DNA from: Mycolicibacterium sp. BiH015
GTDB lineage: Bacteria; Actinomycetota; Actinomycetes; Mycobacteriales; Mycobacteriaceae
Assembly (NCBI RefSeq): GCF_027706845.1
Contig: NZ_JAQGCZ010000002.1
Coordinates: forward strand, 700,469-764,468
Length of the DNA: 64,000 nt
Reading direction: 5' to 3'
Shown here: piece by piece, positions 1-9,142 of the stretch
Layout: every line of letters starts with the position of its first letter
Position numbering within the stretch: the stretch's first letter is position 1
Notes under the pieces: generated by a model
Seen by the model: the letters and a program-made list of their open reading frames with translations, nothing else
Database searches by the model: none
What the model was told of the DNA's origin: nothing
Program-made: the position numbers and the translations under genes

Positions 1-1
1 C

Positions 2-580
2 GCCAAGCGGATGCAGGTGCTCATCAACGATCTGCTCACCTTCTCCCGGGTGGGCAGACTGAATGCCACCGAAACCTCGGTCGACCTCGACGAGGCTCTC
101 GACAACGCGCTCGGAAACCTCGCGACCGCTGTGGAGGAATCCGGTGCGGTGATCGAGCGACCGGCCGACGGGCTTCCCGCCGTCAAGGGCGACCCGACGC
201 TGCTGGCGATGCTGTGGCAGAACCTGGTCGGCAACGCGGTGAAGTTCCGGCGCGACGGTGTCCAACCGCGGATCGTCATCGACTGCGCACCCGGCGGCGA
301 CAGCGACGAACAGAGCTGGGCATTCTCGTTGACCGACAACGGGATCGGTATCGCCCCCGAATTCGCCGACAAGGTGTTCATCATCTTCCAGCGTCTGCAC
401 GGACGCGACGCGTACACCGGAACCGGGATCGGCCTGGCGCTGTGCAAGAAGATCGTCGAGCACCACGGTGGAAACATCTGGATCGACACGACCTACACCG
501 CGGGCACCCGCTTCCGGTTCACGCTGCCCGTGGCGGCGGATGACACCGCGGACACCACACTGGAAGGATCGGCATCATGA
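2..580 (+). CDS. Sensor histidine kinase, C-terminal part (5' end outside window)
   Basis: This is the C-terminal 192 residues of a sensor histidine kinase; the frame is open to the window edge, so the gene starts upstream. It begins in the last helix of the dimerization domain (AKRMQVLINDLLTFSRVGR). A complete HATPase_c domain follows, with N box WQNLVGNAVKFR, G1 box DNGIGIAP, an F box near IIFQRLHGR and G2 box GTGIGLALCKKI. The phospho-accepting histidine and any sensor domain are not visible. Helix sequence and the Rcp1-like partner suggest a phytochrome/PAS-type kinase, but that is inference. The stop overlaps the downstream response regulator by ATGA, implying translational coupling. Confidence 0.88.
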   Translation, partial: AKRMQVLINDLLTFSRVGRLNATETSVDLDEALDNALGNLATAVEESGAVIERPADGLPAVKGDPTLLAMLWQNLVGNAVKFRRDGVQPRIVIDCAPGGDSDEQSWAFSLTDNGIGIAPEFADKVFIIFQRLHGRDAYTGTGIGLALCKKIVEHHGGNIWIDTTYTAGTRFRFTLPVAADDTADTTLEGSAS

Positions 581-1017
581 CACCGGCTGAACGCGCCATC
601 GACGTCCTGCTCATCGAAGATGACCCCGGGGACGAGCTGATCACGCGGGAAGCGTTCGAGCACAACAAGATCAAGAACACCCTGCATGTCGCCCACGACG
701 GTGAAGAGGGGCTCGACTTCCTGTACAAGCGCGGACGCTTCGAGGACGCGCCCACGCCGGACCTGGTTCTGCTCGATCTCAATCTGCCGAAATACGACGG
801 TCGACAACTGCTGGAGCAGATCAAGTCCGACTCCGGACTCAGCCACATCCCGGTGGTCGTGCTCACCACGTCCTCGGCGGAGGAAGACATCCTGCGGAGC
901 TACAAGCTGCACGCCAATGCCTATGTCACCAAGCCGGTGGACCTCGACCAGTTCATGAACGCGGTCCGCCAGATCGACGAGTTCTTCGTGCAGGTGGTCC
1001 GGCTTCCGCAGTTCTGA
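577..1017 (+). CDS. Single-domain response regulator (Rcp1-like receiver)
   Basis: 146-residue stand-alone receiver (CheY fold) with no output domain. The acidic pocket is E14-D15-D16, the phospho-acceptor is D67 in LVLLDLNLP, the switch Thr lies in VVVLTTSSAEED, and the invariant Lys is in YVTKPVD. The spacing and the FLYKRGRFEDAPTPDLVLLD stretch are typical of Rcp1-type regulators that pair with phytochrome-like kinases. It starts on the ATGA overlap with the kinase gene, so the two are a coupled two-component pair. With no DNA-binding domain, output must be through protein-protein contact. Confidence 0.9.
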   Translation: MTPAERAIDVLLIEDDPGDELITREAFEHNKIKNTLHVAHDGEEGLDFLYKRGRFEDAPTPDLVLLDLNLPKYDGRQLLEQIKSDSGLSHIPVVVLTTSSAEEDILRSYKLHANAYVTKPVDLDQFMNAVRQIDEFFVQVVRLPQF

Positions 1018-1018
1018 C

Positions 1019-2155
1019 GTGGAGCCGCTCCCCCGGCCCGATCAGGCCGAACCGCACCTGGCCGACGTGGCACCGTCGGTGCTCGCCGCGATGGGTGTGA
1101 CGGGCTTCGAGGCGCGCATCCCGCTGCACTATGACGTTGCAGGTGCCTGTGTGCTTCTCATCGATGGGCTGGGCGCAGAACTTCTGGACTCCCATACCGA
1201 CGACGCTCCCGTGCTCGCCGGGATGCGTAGTGCCACCTTGCAGGTCGGATTCCCGGCCACGACGGCGGCCGGACTGGCCGCGGTCGGCACGGGGTGCCGG
1301 TCCGGGGAACACGGCATGGTCGGCATGACCTTCCGTCTGCCCGAGGTCGGGGTGATCAACGCGCTGCGGTGGCGGCCACACCCGTGGGGCGACGATCTAC
1401 GCGACCGCGCTGAACCGGAGACGGTGCAGCCCACAACGACGGTGTTCGAGAGGGCGTCGTCGGCCGGCGTCGCCGTCAGCGTCATCTCGGGCGCGCAGTT
1501 CGCCGGCTCCGGGCTGACGAGGGCGGCGCTGCGGGGCGGCACTTTCGTCGGCGTGCACACCATGGGCGATCTGGCGGCCACCATCCGCCGCGTCGTCGGC
1601 GACAACGGCTTCTGCTACGGCTACCACGCTGATCTCGACCTGGTGGGTCACCTGCATGGACCTGGTTCGGAGGCGTGGCGGCTGCAGCTGAGACAGGTCG
1701 ACAAACTCGTTGAGTCGATCGTCGAGGGTCTGCCGTCCGGTGGCCTGCTGGCCGTGGTCGCCGACCACGGCATGGTGGCGCTCGACGCGAACGTGGTCGA
1801 TGTGGACGCCAGCGAGGACCTCCTGGAGGGAACCGAGGCGATCGGCGGAGAGGTCCGGGCTCGCCATGTCTACGTTCGCGAGGGTGCGCGGGAGGACGTG
1901 CTCGCCGCCTGGCGTGCGACGCTGGGAGAACACGCGTGGGTGGTGACGGGTGACGAGGCGATCGAGTCGGGGTGGTTCGGCGAACACGTGACCGCCGATG
2001 TGCGCCTGCGTATCGGGGATGTCGTGGCCGCCGCGACAGGCTCGGCGGGGATGCTTCGCAAGACCGTCGAACCGGTGGAATCTTCGCTGGTCGGGCAGCA
2101 TGGTTCCCTGACGTCCGCTGAACAGCGGATCCCCCTTCTGCTTGCCCATCGCTAG
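1019..2155 (+). CDS. Alkaline phosphatase superfamily / nucleotide pyrophosphatase-like hydrolase
   Basis: 378 residues with a GTG start one base after the response-regulator stop. Metal-site motifs of the alkaline phosphatase/nucleotide pyrophosphatase superfamily are visible: D in VLLIDGLGAELLD, the likely nucleophile Thr in FPATTAAGL, a DLDLVGHLHG segment, VVADHGMV, and a late His in LVGQHGSLT. No signal peptide is apparent, so a cytosolic phosphodiesterase or pyrophosphatase is most likely. The substrate cannot be read from the sequence. It may be co-transcribed with the two-component pair. Confidence 0.8.
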   Translation: MEPLPRPDQAEPHLADVAPSVLAAMGVTGFEARIPLHYDVAGACVLLIDGLGAELLDSHTDDAPVLAGMRSATLQVGFPATTAAGLAAVGTGCRSGEHGMVGMTFRLPEVGVINALRWRPHPWGDDLRDRAEPETVQPTTTVFERASSAGVAVSVISGAQFAGSGLTRAALRGGTFVGVHTMGDLAATIRRVVGDNGFCYGYHADLDLVGHLHGPGSEAWRLQLRQVDKLVESIVEGLPSGGLLAVVADHGMVALDANVVDVDASEDLLEGTEAIGGEVRARHVYVREGAREDVLAAWRATLGEHAWVVTGDEAIESGWFGEHVTADVRLRIGDVVAAATGSAGMLRKTVEPVESSLVGQHGSLTSAEQRIPLLLAHR

Positions 2156-2411
2156 ACAGCCGTCCGTGCGGCGCCGCATCCTGGCGGGCAAACCCTTCTC
2201 GGACAGCTCTCTTCGTATGTCCAACCGCGTGGCGGCCGTCGAAGTATTTGCCAAAAGAATTGTTGTGCAACAGATTTGATGATGAATGTGGTTCGGTCGT
2301 GTTGGGCAGCCAATGAGGCTTCTACAGAACGTTTTTCGTGATACATCTGAAGACCTGACGCGTATTGTGCTCGCCATCACAGATTTTGGCTGATTTAGAG
2401 ACCCTCTGTTA
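2156..2411. other. Intergenic region upstream of NlpC/P60-like gene
   Basis: 256 bp without a convincing gene. It is more AT-rich than its flanks, especially 2230-2411, and must carry the promoter of the downstream gene. I could not pick a -10/-35 pair with confidence. Confidence 0.5.
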
Positions 2412-3047
2412 ATGTCCGGCCGCATGTTTGCTCTCGCAACACTCTTGACGCTTGTCAACCAGGTGTCGGGTACCCCGTATGTGGCCGGCGGTGATTCACC
2501 CGCCGGCACGGACTGCTCCGGTCTCGTGTCGTGGGTCACCAACGCCGCGACGGGAAGGCCGGTCTACGGCGACAGGTTCCACACCGGAAACATCGAAAGC
2601 GAGCTCCTCGCGCGCGGCTTCCAGTACGGGACGCAGCCCGGTGCCCTGGTGGTCGGCTGGAACAGCGGCCACACCGCGGTGACCCTGCCCGACGGCACGG
2701 CGGTGTCCTCCGGCGAAGGTGGTGGCGTCAAGGTCGGCGGCGGCGGCGCCTACCAGGACCAGTTCACCAACCACATGTTCCTGCCGACGCCGGCCAACGT
2801 TCCTCCCGTGCCCGACCCGCTGCTCGCACCGCCCATCAACCAGCTCCCGCCTCCGCCCGCACCGCCACCGCCGGGCGCCCCCGTCGTCCTGGCGGGCCAG
2901 GACGCCCCGCTGCCGCCCGGCGGTCCGCTGCCTCCGCCGCCGATCGGCGCCCCGATCCCGCCCCCACCGCCGGGTATGCCGGTTCCGCCTCCCCCGGCGG
3001 GAGCCCCGCCCGCACCCGGCGCGCCGCCGCCCGCCGCACCGGCCTGA
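2412..3047 (+). CDS. NlpC/P60-like peptidase with proline-rich tail
   Basis: 211 residues. The first ~125 form a compact cysteine-peptidase-like domain: GTPYVAGG leads to TDCSGLVSW (candidate nucleophile Cys), and the candidate catalytic His is in WNSGHTAV. Residues ~130-211 are almost entirely Pro/Ala/Gly, a low-complexity tail common in mycobacterial cell-wall proteins. The start shown leaves no classical signal peptide because the catalytic domain begins about 20 residues in. Similar domains occur in phage tail proteins and mycobacterial peptidoglycan hydrolases, so cell-wall hydrolysis is likely but not proven. An upstream start or non-classical export is possible. Confidence 0.7.
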   Translation: MSGRMFALATLLTLVNQVSGTPYVAGGDSPAGTDCSGLVSWVTNAATGRPVYGDRFHTGNIESELLARGFQYGTQPGALVVGWNSGHTAVTLPDGTAVSSGEGGGVKVGGGGAYQDQFTNHMFLPTPANVPPVPDPLLAPPINQLPPPPAPPPPGAPVVLAGQDAPLPPGGPLPPPPIGAPIPPPPPGMPVPPPPAGAPPAPGAPPPAAPA

Positions 3048-3073
3048 GCCGACCGGGCGATAGCGTCGGTGCC

Positions 3074-3820
3074 GTGATCGTGCTGCTGCCGCCCTCAGAG
3101 ACGAAGCGTCCGGGCGGCGACGGCCCGGCCCTGTCGCTGGACACGATGAGCTCCCCAGCCCTGAACCCGACGCGGGAGGAACTCGTCAGCGACCTGGTCG
3201 GCCTCGCCGCCGACCGGCCCGCGGCCCGCAAGGCCCTCGGCCTCTCGGCGTCCCAAGATGCCGAGATCGAACGGAACGCATCGCTGCGCACAGCGCCCAC
3301 GCTGCCCGCGATCCACCGCTACACCGGCGTCCTCTACGACGCCCTCGACGTCGAGTCGCTCTCAGGTGCCGCCCTGTCGCGCGCACAGGCTCGGCTAACG
3401 GTCGTGTCGGCACTGTTCGGGCTCATACGGGCCGGCGACCAGCTCCCGGCCTACCGGCTCTCCGCCGGCTCCAAGCTGCCCGGCCGTCCCACGCTGGCCG
3501 CCCGGTGGAAACCGGCTCTTGAGGCCGTACTGGCAGCCGCGGCGGAACAGGAGTTGATCGTCGATCTGCGATCGGGGTCCTATGCCGCGCTCGGCAAGGT
3601 TCCCGCCGCCGTCACCGTCGACGTCGTGGCCGAGAACCCCGACGGGCGGCGCGTCACCGTCAGCCACTTCAACAAGGCCCACAAAGGTCGCCTGGCGCGC
3701 GCCCTGGTCAGCACGCGCTCAGATCCCGGCGACGCCGCCGCGGTGGCCACGGTCGCACGTCGCGCCGGCATGCGGGTCGAACGGCGCGGCGACCACCTGA
3801 CCGTCGTGGTGCCCTCGTGA
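3074..3820 (+). CDS. yaaA: YaaA family peroxide-stress protein (DUF328)
   Basis: 248 residues from a GTG start, chosen because the family-typical N-terminus IVLLPPSETK begins there; the open frame continues upstream only as non-homologous sequence. Other family hallmarks are YTGVLYDALD, LSALFGLIRAGD, LPAYRLSAGSKLPG, LIVDLRSGSYAAL and SHFNKAHKGRLAR. YaaA binds DNA and limits intracellular iron during peroxide stress in E. coli; that role is inferred from the family. Its stop lies 7 bp from the convergent stop of the next gene. Confidence 0.88.
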   Translation: MIVLLPPSETKRPGGDGPALSLDTMSSPALNPTREELVSDLVGLAADRPAARKALGLSASQDAEIERNASLRTAPTLPAIHRYTGVLYDALDVESLSGAALSRAQARLTVVSALFGLIRAGDQLPAYRLSAGSKLPGRPTLAARWKPALEAVLAAAAEQELIVDLRSGSYAALGKVPAAVTVDVVAENPDGRRVTVSHFNKAHKGRLARALVSTRSDPGDAAAVATVARRAGMRVERRGDHLTVVVPS

Positions 3821-3827
3821 GCTGGAC

Positions 3828-4328
3828 TCAGAGGCCGAAGACGGCGTCCGTGGTGTAGAACTCCTCCGGCATGTGGGAAAACGGGCTCGGCCTGGTGATG
3901 GACACCCACACGCCGGTGGCGTTGGGCGCTATCGGCCCGCGAACGGTGGTCGCTCCCCCACCGGCGACGTCGGTGGTCAACGGCGCGACCGCGACCCCGG
4001 GATCCCCGGCATTGCAGGTCACCGCCGACGAACGCGGCACCTGGATCACCTTGACGTCAAAGCGGCTGTTGGGTGTCGCGGTGGCGATCTGGATGTCGGT
4101 GACCAGCTGTCCGCCCTCCACGCGGAGTAGGCCGGAGGGACGACCGTAGTACGCGCCGTGCACGTACTGGTATTCGCTGAAATCACAGCGCCGCAGAATC
4201 TGGGTGAACGGAAGGATTTTGGGTTCCGACACCGCGGCCGCTGTTCCGGACGTGCCGAGAGCCAGGGCGGGCCCCCAAGACGCGGCGAGAGTGGCGGCTG
4301 CGAGGGCGGTACGCGCGATACGACGCAT
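3828..4328 (-). CDS. Secreted mycobacterial protein of unknown function
   Basis: 166 residues with a Sec-type signal peptide: MRR, a hydrophobic Ala/Leu-rich core to about residue 33, and a likely cleavage after an AAA-like site. The mature part contains two Cys, near CDFSEY and TCNAG, which could form a disulfide. No catalytic motif was recognised. It resembles small conserved exported mycobacterial proteins. It is convergent with yaaA and divergent from the small membrane-protein genes that follow. Confidence 0.72.
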   Translation of the reverse strand: MRRIARTALAAATLAASWGPALALGTSGTAAAVSEPKILPFTQILRRCDFSEYQYVHGAYYGRPSGLLRVEGGQLVTDIQIATATPNSRFDVKVIQVPRSSAVTCNAGDPGVAVAPLTTDVAGGGATTVRGPIAPNATGVWVSITRPSPFSHMPEEFYTTDAVFGL

Positions 4329-4420
4329 GTCGGTGGATCCTGTTCTCTGCGGAGGCTGACCCCAAGGTTAGGTCGTCCCGCCGTTGACGGGCGCGGTTCT
4401 GCGGGGGACACTTCGGCCCG

Positions 4421-4669
4421 ATGTCGACACTGTGGGTATATGCCCGAATTCAGCTGATGATGTTCGTGTTCGGCATCGTCGGGCCCATCTTCCTCATCGG
4501 TTACTTCGCCTCCCAGCCGGATCCCGAGCTGCGCTGGATGTACTGGTGGGGTCTGTTCATCACCGTCGGCGACATTCTGATCGCGCTCAAGATGACCGAA
4601 TCGGTGGTCCGCAAGGATGCCGAGATCGCCGAGAGCAGGGCCAGGAGGCGCCTCGGATATGACGACTGA
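4421..4669 (+). CDS. Small two-helix membrane protein
   Basis: 82 residues with two predicted membrane spans: ~6-28 (ARIQLMMFVFGIVGPIFLIGYF) and ~39-58 (WMYWWGLFITVGDILIAL). A charged C-terminal tail rich in Lys/Glu/Arg follows. No family function was recognised. The next gene starts 11 bp before this stop in another frame, so the pair is probably translated together. Confidence 0.65.
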   Translation: MSTLWVYARIQLMMFVFGIVGPIFLIGYFASQPDPELRWMYWWGLFITVGDILIALKMTESVVRKDAEIAESRARRRLGYDD

Positions 4670-5033
4670 CGGCATGGGACATGCGGGTTACCCGGTCCCG
4701 CCTCAGCCACGGCGGTCGGGCGTCGACGTCGCGATCTCGATCGTCACGCTGCTGCTGACCGTCGTGTTCGGCGCCGCTGCCGCGTTCTTCGGACTGTTCT
4801 CACTGGCTTTCCTCGACCACTGCCCGCCCGCCACATGCAGTGTCGAAGGTGCCGTGAATGCCGTGTTCACCTCGCTGCTGGCCGCAGCAGGTGTCGGCGT
4901 GGTCGGCGTCGTCGTCACCGTCATCCAGCTGATCAGGCGAAAGACGGCGTGGCCCTTCGCTGTTGGCACCTTCACCCTGTGCGCCACGGCGGTGCTGCTA
5001 GGGGTCGTCGGCTATTCGGCGGCGGTCGGCTGA
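4659..5033 (+). CDS. Small membrane protein, unknown function
   Basis: 124 residues from the ATG at 4659, which overlaps the end of the preceding gene; longer upstream starts add only unrelated sequence. A Pro-rich N-terminus (GYPVPPQPRR) is followed by three hydrophobic spans at roughly 23-50, 65-88 and 96-122. Two Cys (HCPPATCS) sit in the first external loop and may form a disulfide. The layout resembles small mycobacterial membrane proteins without assigned function. Confidence 0.65.
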   Translation: MTTDGMGHAGYPVPPQPRRSGVDVAISIVTLLLTVVFGAAAAFFGLFSLAFLDHCPPATCSVEGAVNAVFTSLLAAAGVGVVGVVVTVIQLIRRKTAWPFAVGTFTLCATAVLLGVVGYSAAVG

Positions 5034-5081
5034 CCCGTCGACGAGTTGCCGGTGCCCGCGGCGGGCAGGATGATCCGCCCC

Positions 5082-6545
5082 ATGGATAGATCCACGGCGT
5101 TCGCCCTGTCAGACATCGACGCGGTCGGCCAGGCGGCCCTGGCGGCTGCAGGCGAGGTGACGGCCACCGAACTCCTCGAGGCTGCGATCGTCCGACTGGA
5201 AGCCGGCCGGGTCCTGAACGCGGTCATCGCCGACCTCTTCGACAGGGGTCGCGAGCAGGCTGCCGCATTGGATGACGCCGCGGTGCTGCGCACCGGCCAG
5301 GCCGGCCCGATCGCCGGAGTTCCCTTCCTGCTCAAGGATCTTGGCGCTTCGCTTGCCGGTGCGCCGGAAGCGATGGGCTCACGTGCCCTACGGCAGCACG
5401 TCGCGACGGAGACCGCGTGGATCGTCGAGCGCTATCTCGAAGCGGGGCTGGTGATCTTCGGGAAGACCAACACCCCGGAATGGGGAAACCACTGCACCAC
5501 CGAACCGTCCCTGTTCGGGCCGACCACCAATCCGTGGGCACCGGAGATCACCCCCGGCGGATCCAGCGGCGGATCCGCGGCCGCGGTCGCCGCCGGGATC
5601 GTTCCCGCGGCCTCCGGCGGTGACGGCACCGGGTCCATCCGGGTTCCGGCCGCGTGCTGCGGCCTCGTCGGCCTCAAACCCCGCCGCGCTCGGACGTCGT
5701 TCGCTCCCGGTGCCGGACACGGACTCGAGGGTCTGGTCAACGAGCACGCGCTCACCCGCACGGTGCGCGACAGCGCCGCACTGCTGGACGCGGTCACCGG
5801 CGTGGGGGTCGGCGACCCCTATTCTGCGCCACTGCCTACACAGCCATTCCTCAGCGCCATCGCCGAAACACCTGCACCGCAACGGATTACGATTGCCACG
5901 TCATCTCCGTTCCCCGGACCGGCCACCGATGCCGCCGTGGTCGCGGCGGTGGAGCGCGCCGGCACGGTCTTGGCGGAACTGGGCCACTCGGTGGAGCCCG
6001 GCGCCCCGACGATCGACGCCGATGCCGTCGCCGACGCGATCGCCATGCTGCACACCGTCAGCAACGCCCAGCTGTACGAGCTCGCCTGCCGGGTCCTCGG
6101 ACGCGAGCCGAACGAAGACGAGTTCGAGCCGAGCACCTGGGAGATGGTGCGTGAAGGGCTGACCGCCACCGGCACGGAGTACGCGGACGCCATCGCCGCC
6201 GTGCACTCCCAGACTCGGCGGTTCGCGACCGGGATGACGGACTCCGACGTGCTGCTGGTGCCCACGCTGCTGACGGCGCCCCCGCCGTACGGGCTGCTCG
6301 ACCAGCCGAGGGGCTCGACACGCGCGTTCTTCGACGTGGAGTTCGCGACCACGGGCTGGACCTCGCTGGCCAACGTGACCGGCTGGGCGGCGATCTCGCT
6401 TCCCCTCGCAGTCACCGCGGAGGGGTTACCGATCGGGGTGCAGTTGATGGCCCCCGACGAGGCGATCCTCTTGACGCTGGCCGCGCAGCTGGAAACGGCG
6501 TTACCGTGGGCCGATCGCCGGCCGCCGGGCTGGGTGGGTGCCTGA
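5082..6545 (+). CDS. Amidase (amidase signature family)
   Basis: 487-residue amidase. The Ser-cisSer-Lys machinery is visible: Lys in PFLLKDLGA, the Gly/Ser-rich signature PGGSSGGSAAAVAAG, and the nucleophile region SGGDGTGSIRVPAACCGLVGLKP. The active-site loop TPEWGNHCTTEPSLFGPTTNPW is also typical. The ATG at 5082 is preferred over TTG 5046 because GGCAGGA lies just upstream; ATG 5070 is an alternative. Members hydrolyse small amides, and the substrate here is unknown. It stands between unrelated genes. Confidence 0.87.
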   Translation: MDRSTAFALSDIDAVGQAALAAAGEVTATELLEAAIVRLEAGRVLNAVIADLFDRGREQAAALDDAAVLRTGQAGPIAGVPFLLKDLGASLAGAPEAMGSRALRQHVATETAWIVERYLEAGLVIFGKTNTPEWGNHCTTEPSLFGPTTNPWAPEITPGGSSGGSAAAVAAGIVPAASGGDGTGSIRVPAACCGLVGLKPRRARTSFAPGAGHGLEGLVNEHALTRTVRDSAALLDAVTGVGVGDPYSAPLPTQPFLSAIAETPAPQRITIATSSPFPGPATDAAVVAAVERAGTVLAELGHSVEPGAPTIDADAVADAIAMLHTVSNAQLYELACRVLGREPNEDEFEPSTWEMVREGLTATGTEYADAIAAVHSQTRRFATGMTDSDVLLVPTLLTAPPPYGLLDQPRGSTRAFFDVEFATTGWTSLANVTGWAAISLPLAVTAEGLPIGVQLMAPDEAILLTLAAQLETALPWADRRPPGWVGA

Positions 6546-6674
6546 CGACAGTCGACACTCCGTCACATGCACGACGAGGGTGCCGACGACCGGGTCGCGG
6601 ATTGGTCCACCTCTTGTTGCCCTTTGCTGCCGTTGCGAATCGAACGGCGGAGACCGCATGCGACACTTTCGGTT

Positions 6675-7592
6675 ATGGCACTGGACATCGACCGTCCCAA
6701 GCTTGAGGGCAACGTCCTGGTCGGCTCCGACCGCCGGCTCGGGTTCGCCGAGTTCGGCGATCCGCAGGGCAGACCGATCTTCTGGTTACACGGCACCCCC
6801 GGTGCCCGGCGCCAGATCCCGCTCGAAGCCCGCTCCTTCGCTGAGAAGAACCGCATCCGACTCATCGGCGTCGACCGGCCCGGCATTGGATCGTCCACGC
6901 CGCACGAGTACCGCAAGGTCATCGACTTCGCGCAGGACCTGCGCACGATCGCCGACACCCTCGGCATCGACAAGATGCAGATCATCGGGCTGTCCGGCGG
7001 CGGTCCCTACACCCTCGGTTGTGCTGCCGCGATGCCGGATCGGGTGGTCGCGGTCGGCGTCCTCGGTGGTGTCGCCCCGACGCGAGGCGCCGACGCGATC
7101 GGCGGGGGTGTCATGGGCAAGGTCGGCCTGCCCGTCGCCCCGGTTCTCGAACGTGTGGGTACACCGCTGTCCCTCGTCGCCACCGGACTGATCCGTCTGA
7201 TCAAGCCTGTCGCCGAACCGGCCCTGTATCTGTACGCGAGCATTTCGCCCGAAGGCGACCGCCGGCTGTTGGTACGACCCGAGTTCAAGGCGATGTTCCT
7301 CGACGATCTGCTCAACGGCAGCCGCAAGCAGCTCGCTGCGCCGTTCGCGGACGTCGTCGTCTTCGCCAGGGACTGGGGCTTCCGGCTCGACGAGGTCAAG
7401 GTGCCGGTGCGGTGGTGGCACGGGGACTGCGATCACATCGTCCCGTTCGAGCACGGCAAGCATGTCGTTGCGCTGCTGCCCGACGCCGAGTTCTACGCCC
7501 TGCCCGGGGAAAGCCACCTCGGTGGCCTCGGCGAGGCCGAGGCGATCATGGCGACGATGAGTGATCTGTGGGACACCGCCGACAGGCGGTAA
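6675..7592 (+). CDS. Alpha/beta-fold hydrolase
   Basis: 305 residues. The oxyanion-hole HGTPG motif (FWLHGTPGARRQ) precedes a nucleophile elbow GLSGGG (Ser). The Asp candidate lies in WHGDCDHIVP and the terminal His in GESHLGGLGE. The start at ATG 6675 precedes the conserved N-terminal strand; longer frames add non-homologous residues. Substrate unknown. The stop lies 4 bp from the convergent stop of the next small gene. Confidence 0.85.
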   Translation: MALDIDRPKLEGNVLVGSDRRLGFAEFGDPQGRPIFWLHGTPGARRQIPLEARSFAEKNRIRLIGVDRPGIGSSTPHEYRKVIDFAQDLRTIADTLGIDKMQIIGLSGGGPYTLGCAAAMPDRVVAVGVLGGVAPTRGADAIGGGVMGKVGLPVAPVLERVGTPLSLVATGLIRLIKPVAEPALYLYASISPEGDRRLLVRPEFKAMFLDDLLNGSRKQLAAPFADVVVFARDWGFRLDEVKVPVRWWHGDCDHIVPFEHGKHVVALLPDAEFYALPGESHLGGLGEAEAIMATMSDLWDTADRR

Positions 7593-7595
7593 GCC

Positions 7596-7820
7596 CTAAC
7601 GCTTCAGCCAGCCCCGGATGGTCGGCAAGTCCTTGGTGTAGGTCTGCATCAGGTCGTCGTGGTAGAGCGTGCCGCCGCTGATGGCGGAGTCACCCTGCCA
7701 GACGACGTGGACGCGGACGACGCCCTTGTTGAAGTAGTCGCTGCGATCGGTGACTCGGTGATTCCATCCGGTCTGCTCGGCGAGCGCCGAGACGGCCTGC
7801 CGCTCGTCGGTGTCAACCAT
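7596..7820 (-). CDS. Small conserved protein, unknown function
   Basis: 74 residues, MVDTDERQ...GWLKR, with no signal peptide or membrane span. It is acidic and Trp-containing (GWNHRVTDRSDYF, VHVVWQGDSA), and I recognise no motif. It lies 9 bp after the cinA stop on the same strand and probably forms the tail of a cinA transcript. Confidence 0.6.
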   Translation of the reverse strand: MVDTDERQAVSALAEQTGWNHRVTDRSDYFNKGVVRVHVVWQGDSAISGGTLYHDDLMQTYTKDLPTIRGWLKR

Positions 7821-7829
7821 GGCTACACC

Positions 7830-9098
7830 CTAACCCTCGCTGTTCAGCGCCCTTCGAAGCAGATGCATGGCGACCGTGGTGGAGCGCTCGCGGACATCGG
7901 ACCTGTTACCGGGCAGCGTCGTCGTTCTCGTGATTCCGATGCCGCTCGCCAGCGCGACAGAAAAGCACACCGTGCCAACAGGTTTGTCCGGCGAGCCACC
8001 GCCCGGCCCGGCGATGCCGGTGATGGCGACGGCGGTGTCGGCGCCGAACCGGCGCAGGGCGCCCGCCGCCATCGCCTCGGCGACCGGCTCCGACACCGCG
8101 CCGTGTTGCGCGATCAGCTCGGCATCCACTCCCAAGAGCGCGGTCTTGGCCGTATTCGAGTAGGCGACCACTCCCCCTGCCACATACGCCGACGAACCCG
8201 CGCGCTCGGTGAGGCGGGCGGCCAGCAGACCCGCGGTGCATGATTCGGCGGTCGCAATGCCGCGGCCCGTCAGCAGCTCGGCGACCTGGTCGTCGACGAA
8301 AGCGCCGTCGGTGGAGAACAGCTCGTCGGCGTGCCGGTCGCGCAGCACGCCGAGGAGCGCGGAGTACGCGTACGCATCCTGGGGCTCGTACCGGGTGACG
8401 ATCTCGAGCTCGCCACGGCGCAGGCAGGTCGTAATCTCGAGCCGGTCGAATCCGACGACGCTTTTCTCGGCATCGCGCAGGGTCTCGGCGAGACCCGACT
8501 CCGGCAAGCCGAACATCCGGATCGTCTCCTGCCGATAGCGCACCCGCCCGGCGATCGCCGCCTGCAGCTCGTCGGTGGCGACCGCCGCCTCCCACATCGG
8601 CTGCAGCTCGCGCGGCGGCCCGGGCAGCACGACGACCGTCGGACTGCCCGGCACCACAAGCCCGGGAGCGGTGCCGACGGGGTCGAGGATCACGGCGCCG
8701 GCCGGGACGAGCGCCTGCTTGCGGTTGGCGGCGATCACCGCGTCCGCGTCGACACCCGGGAACCGCGACATCAAGCGCGTCACGATGTCGCCGATCTTGG
8801 CCTCGAGGCCCGCGTCGAGGACCAGGTCCCTGTCGCAGAACCGCGACACGACCTCCACCGTCATGTCGTCGGCGGTCGGCCCGAGACCGCCGCTGGTGAT
8901 GATCAGGTCGAGGTTCTGGTCGGCGAGGAAGTGAAGCTGGGCCTCGATGTCTCCGGGCCGGTCACCACACAGCGTGATGTGGCCGAGCTCGACGCCCAGC
9001 TCGAGCAGTCTGTCCGCGAGCCAGGGACCGTTGCGATCCTGTACGCGTCCGGTGAGGACCTCCGTCCCCGTCACCACGATTCCCGCGCGTGCGCTCAC
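7830..9098 (-). CDS. cinA: CinA-like protein (molybdopterin-binding domain plus NMN amidohydrolase-like domain)
   Basis: 422 residues. The N-terminal MoCF-like domain shows [14 protein letters not shown] and [12 protein letters not shown], with [15 protein letters not shown] later. The C-terminal CinA/PncC domain shows [19 protein letters not shown], the VVAYSN strand and [19 protein letters not shown]. PncC domains deamidate NMN; the N-terminal COG1058 domain has pyrophosphatase activity in some homologues. The GTG start at 9098 is chosen because the family N-terminus [15 protein letters not shown] begins there, although the frame is open further upstream. Confidence 0.9.
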   Translation of the reverse strand: MSARAGIVVTGTEVLTGRVQDRNGPWLADRLLELGVELGHITLCGDRPGDIEAQLHFLADQNLDLIITSGGLGPTADDMTVEVVSRFCDRDLVLDAGLEAKIGDIVTRLMSRFPGVDADAVIAANRKQALVPAGAVILDPVGTAPGLVVPGSPTVVVLPGPPRELQPMWEAAVATDELQAAIAGRVRYRQETIRMFGLPESGLAETLRDAEKSVVGFDRLEITTCLRRGELEIVTRYEPQDAYAYSALLGVLRDRHADELFSTDGAFVDDQVAELLTGRGIATAESCTAGLLAARLTERAGSSAYVAGGVVAYSNTAKTALLGVDAELIAQHGAVSEPVAEAMAAGALRRFGADTAVAITGIAGPGGGSPDKPVGTVCFSVALASGIGITRTTTLPGNRSDVRERSTTVAMHLLRRALNSEG

Positions 9099-9142
9099 GA
9101 CATCCGACCTTACGCACCGCCGAGGCGACGGGGCGGGGCCGG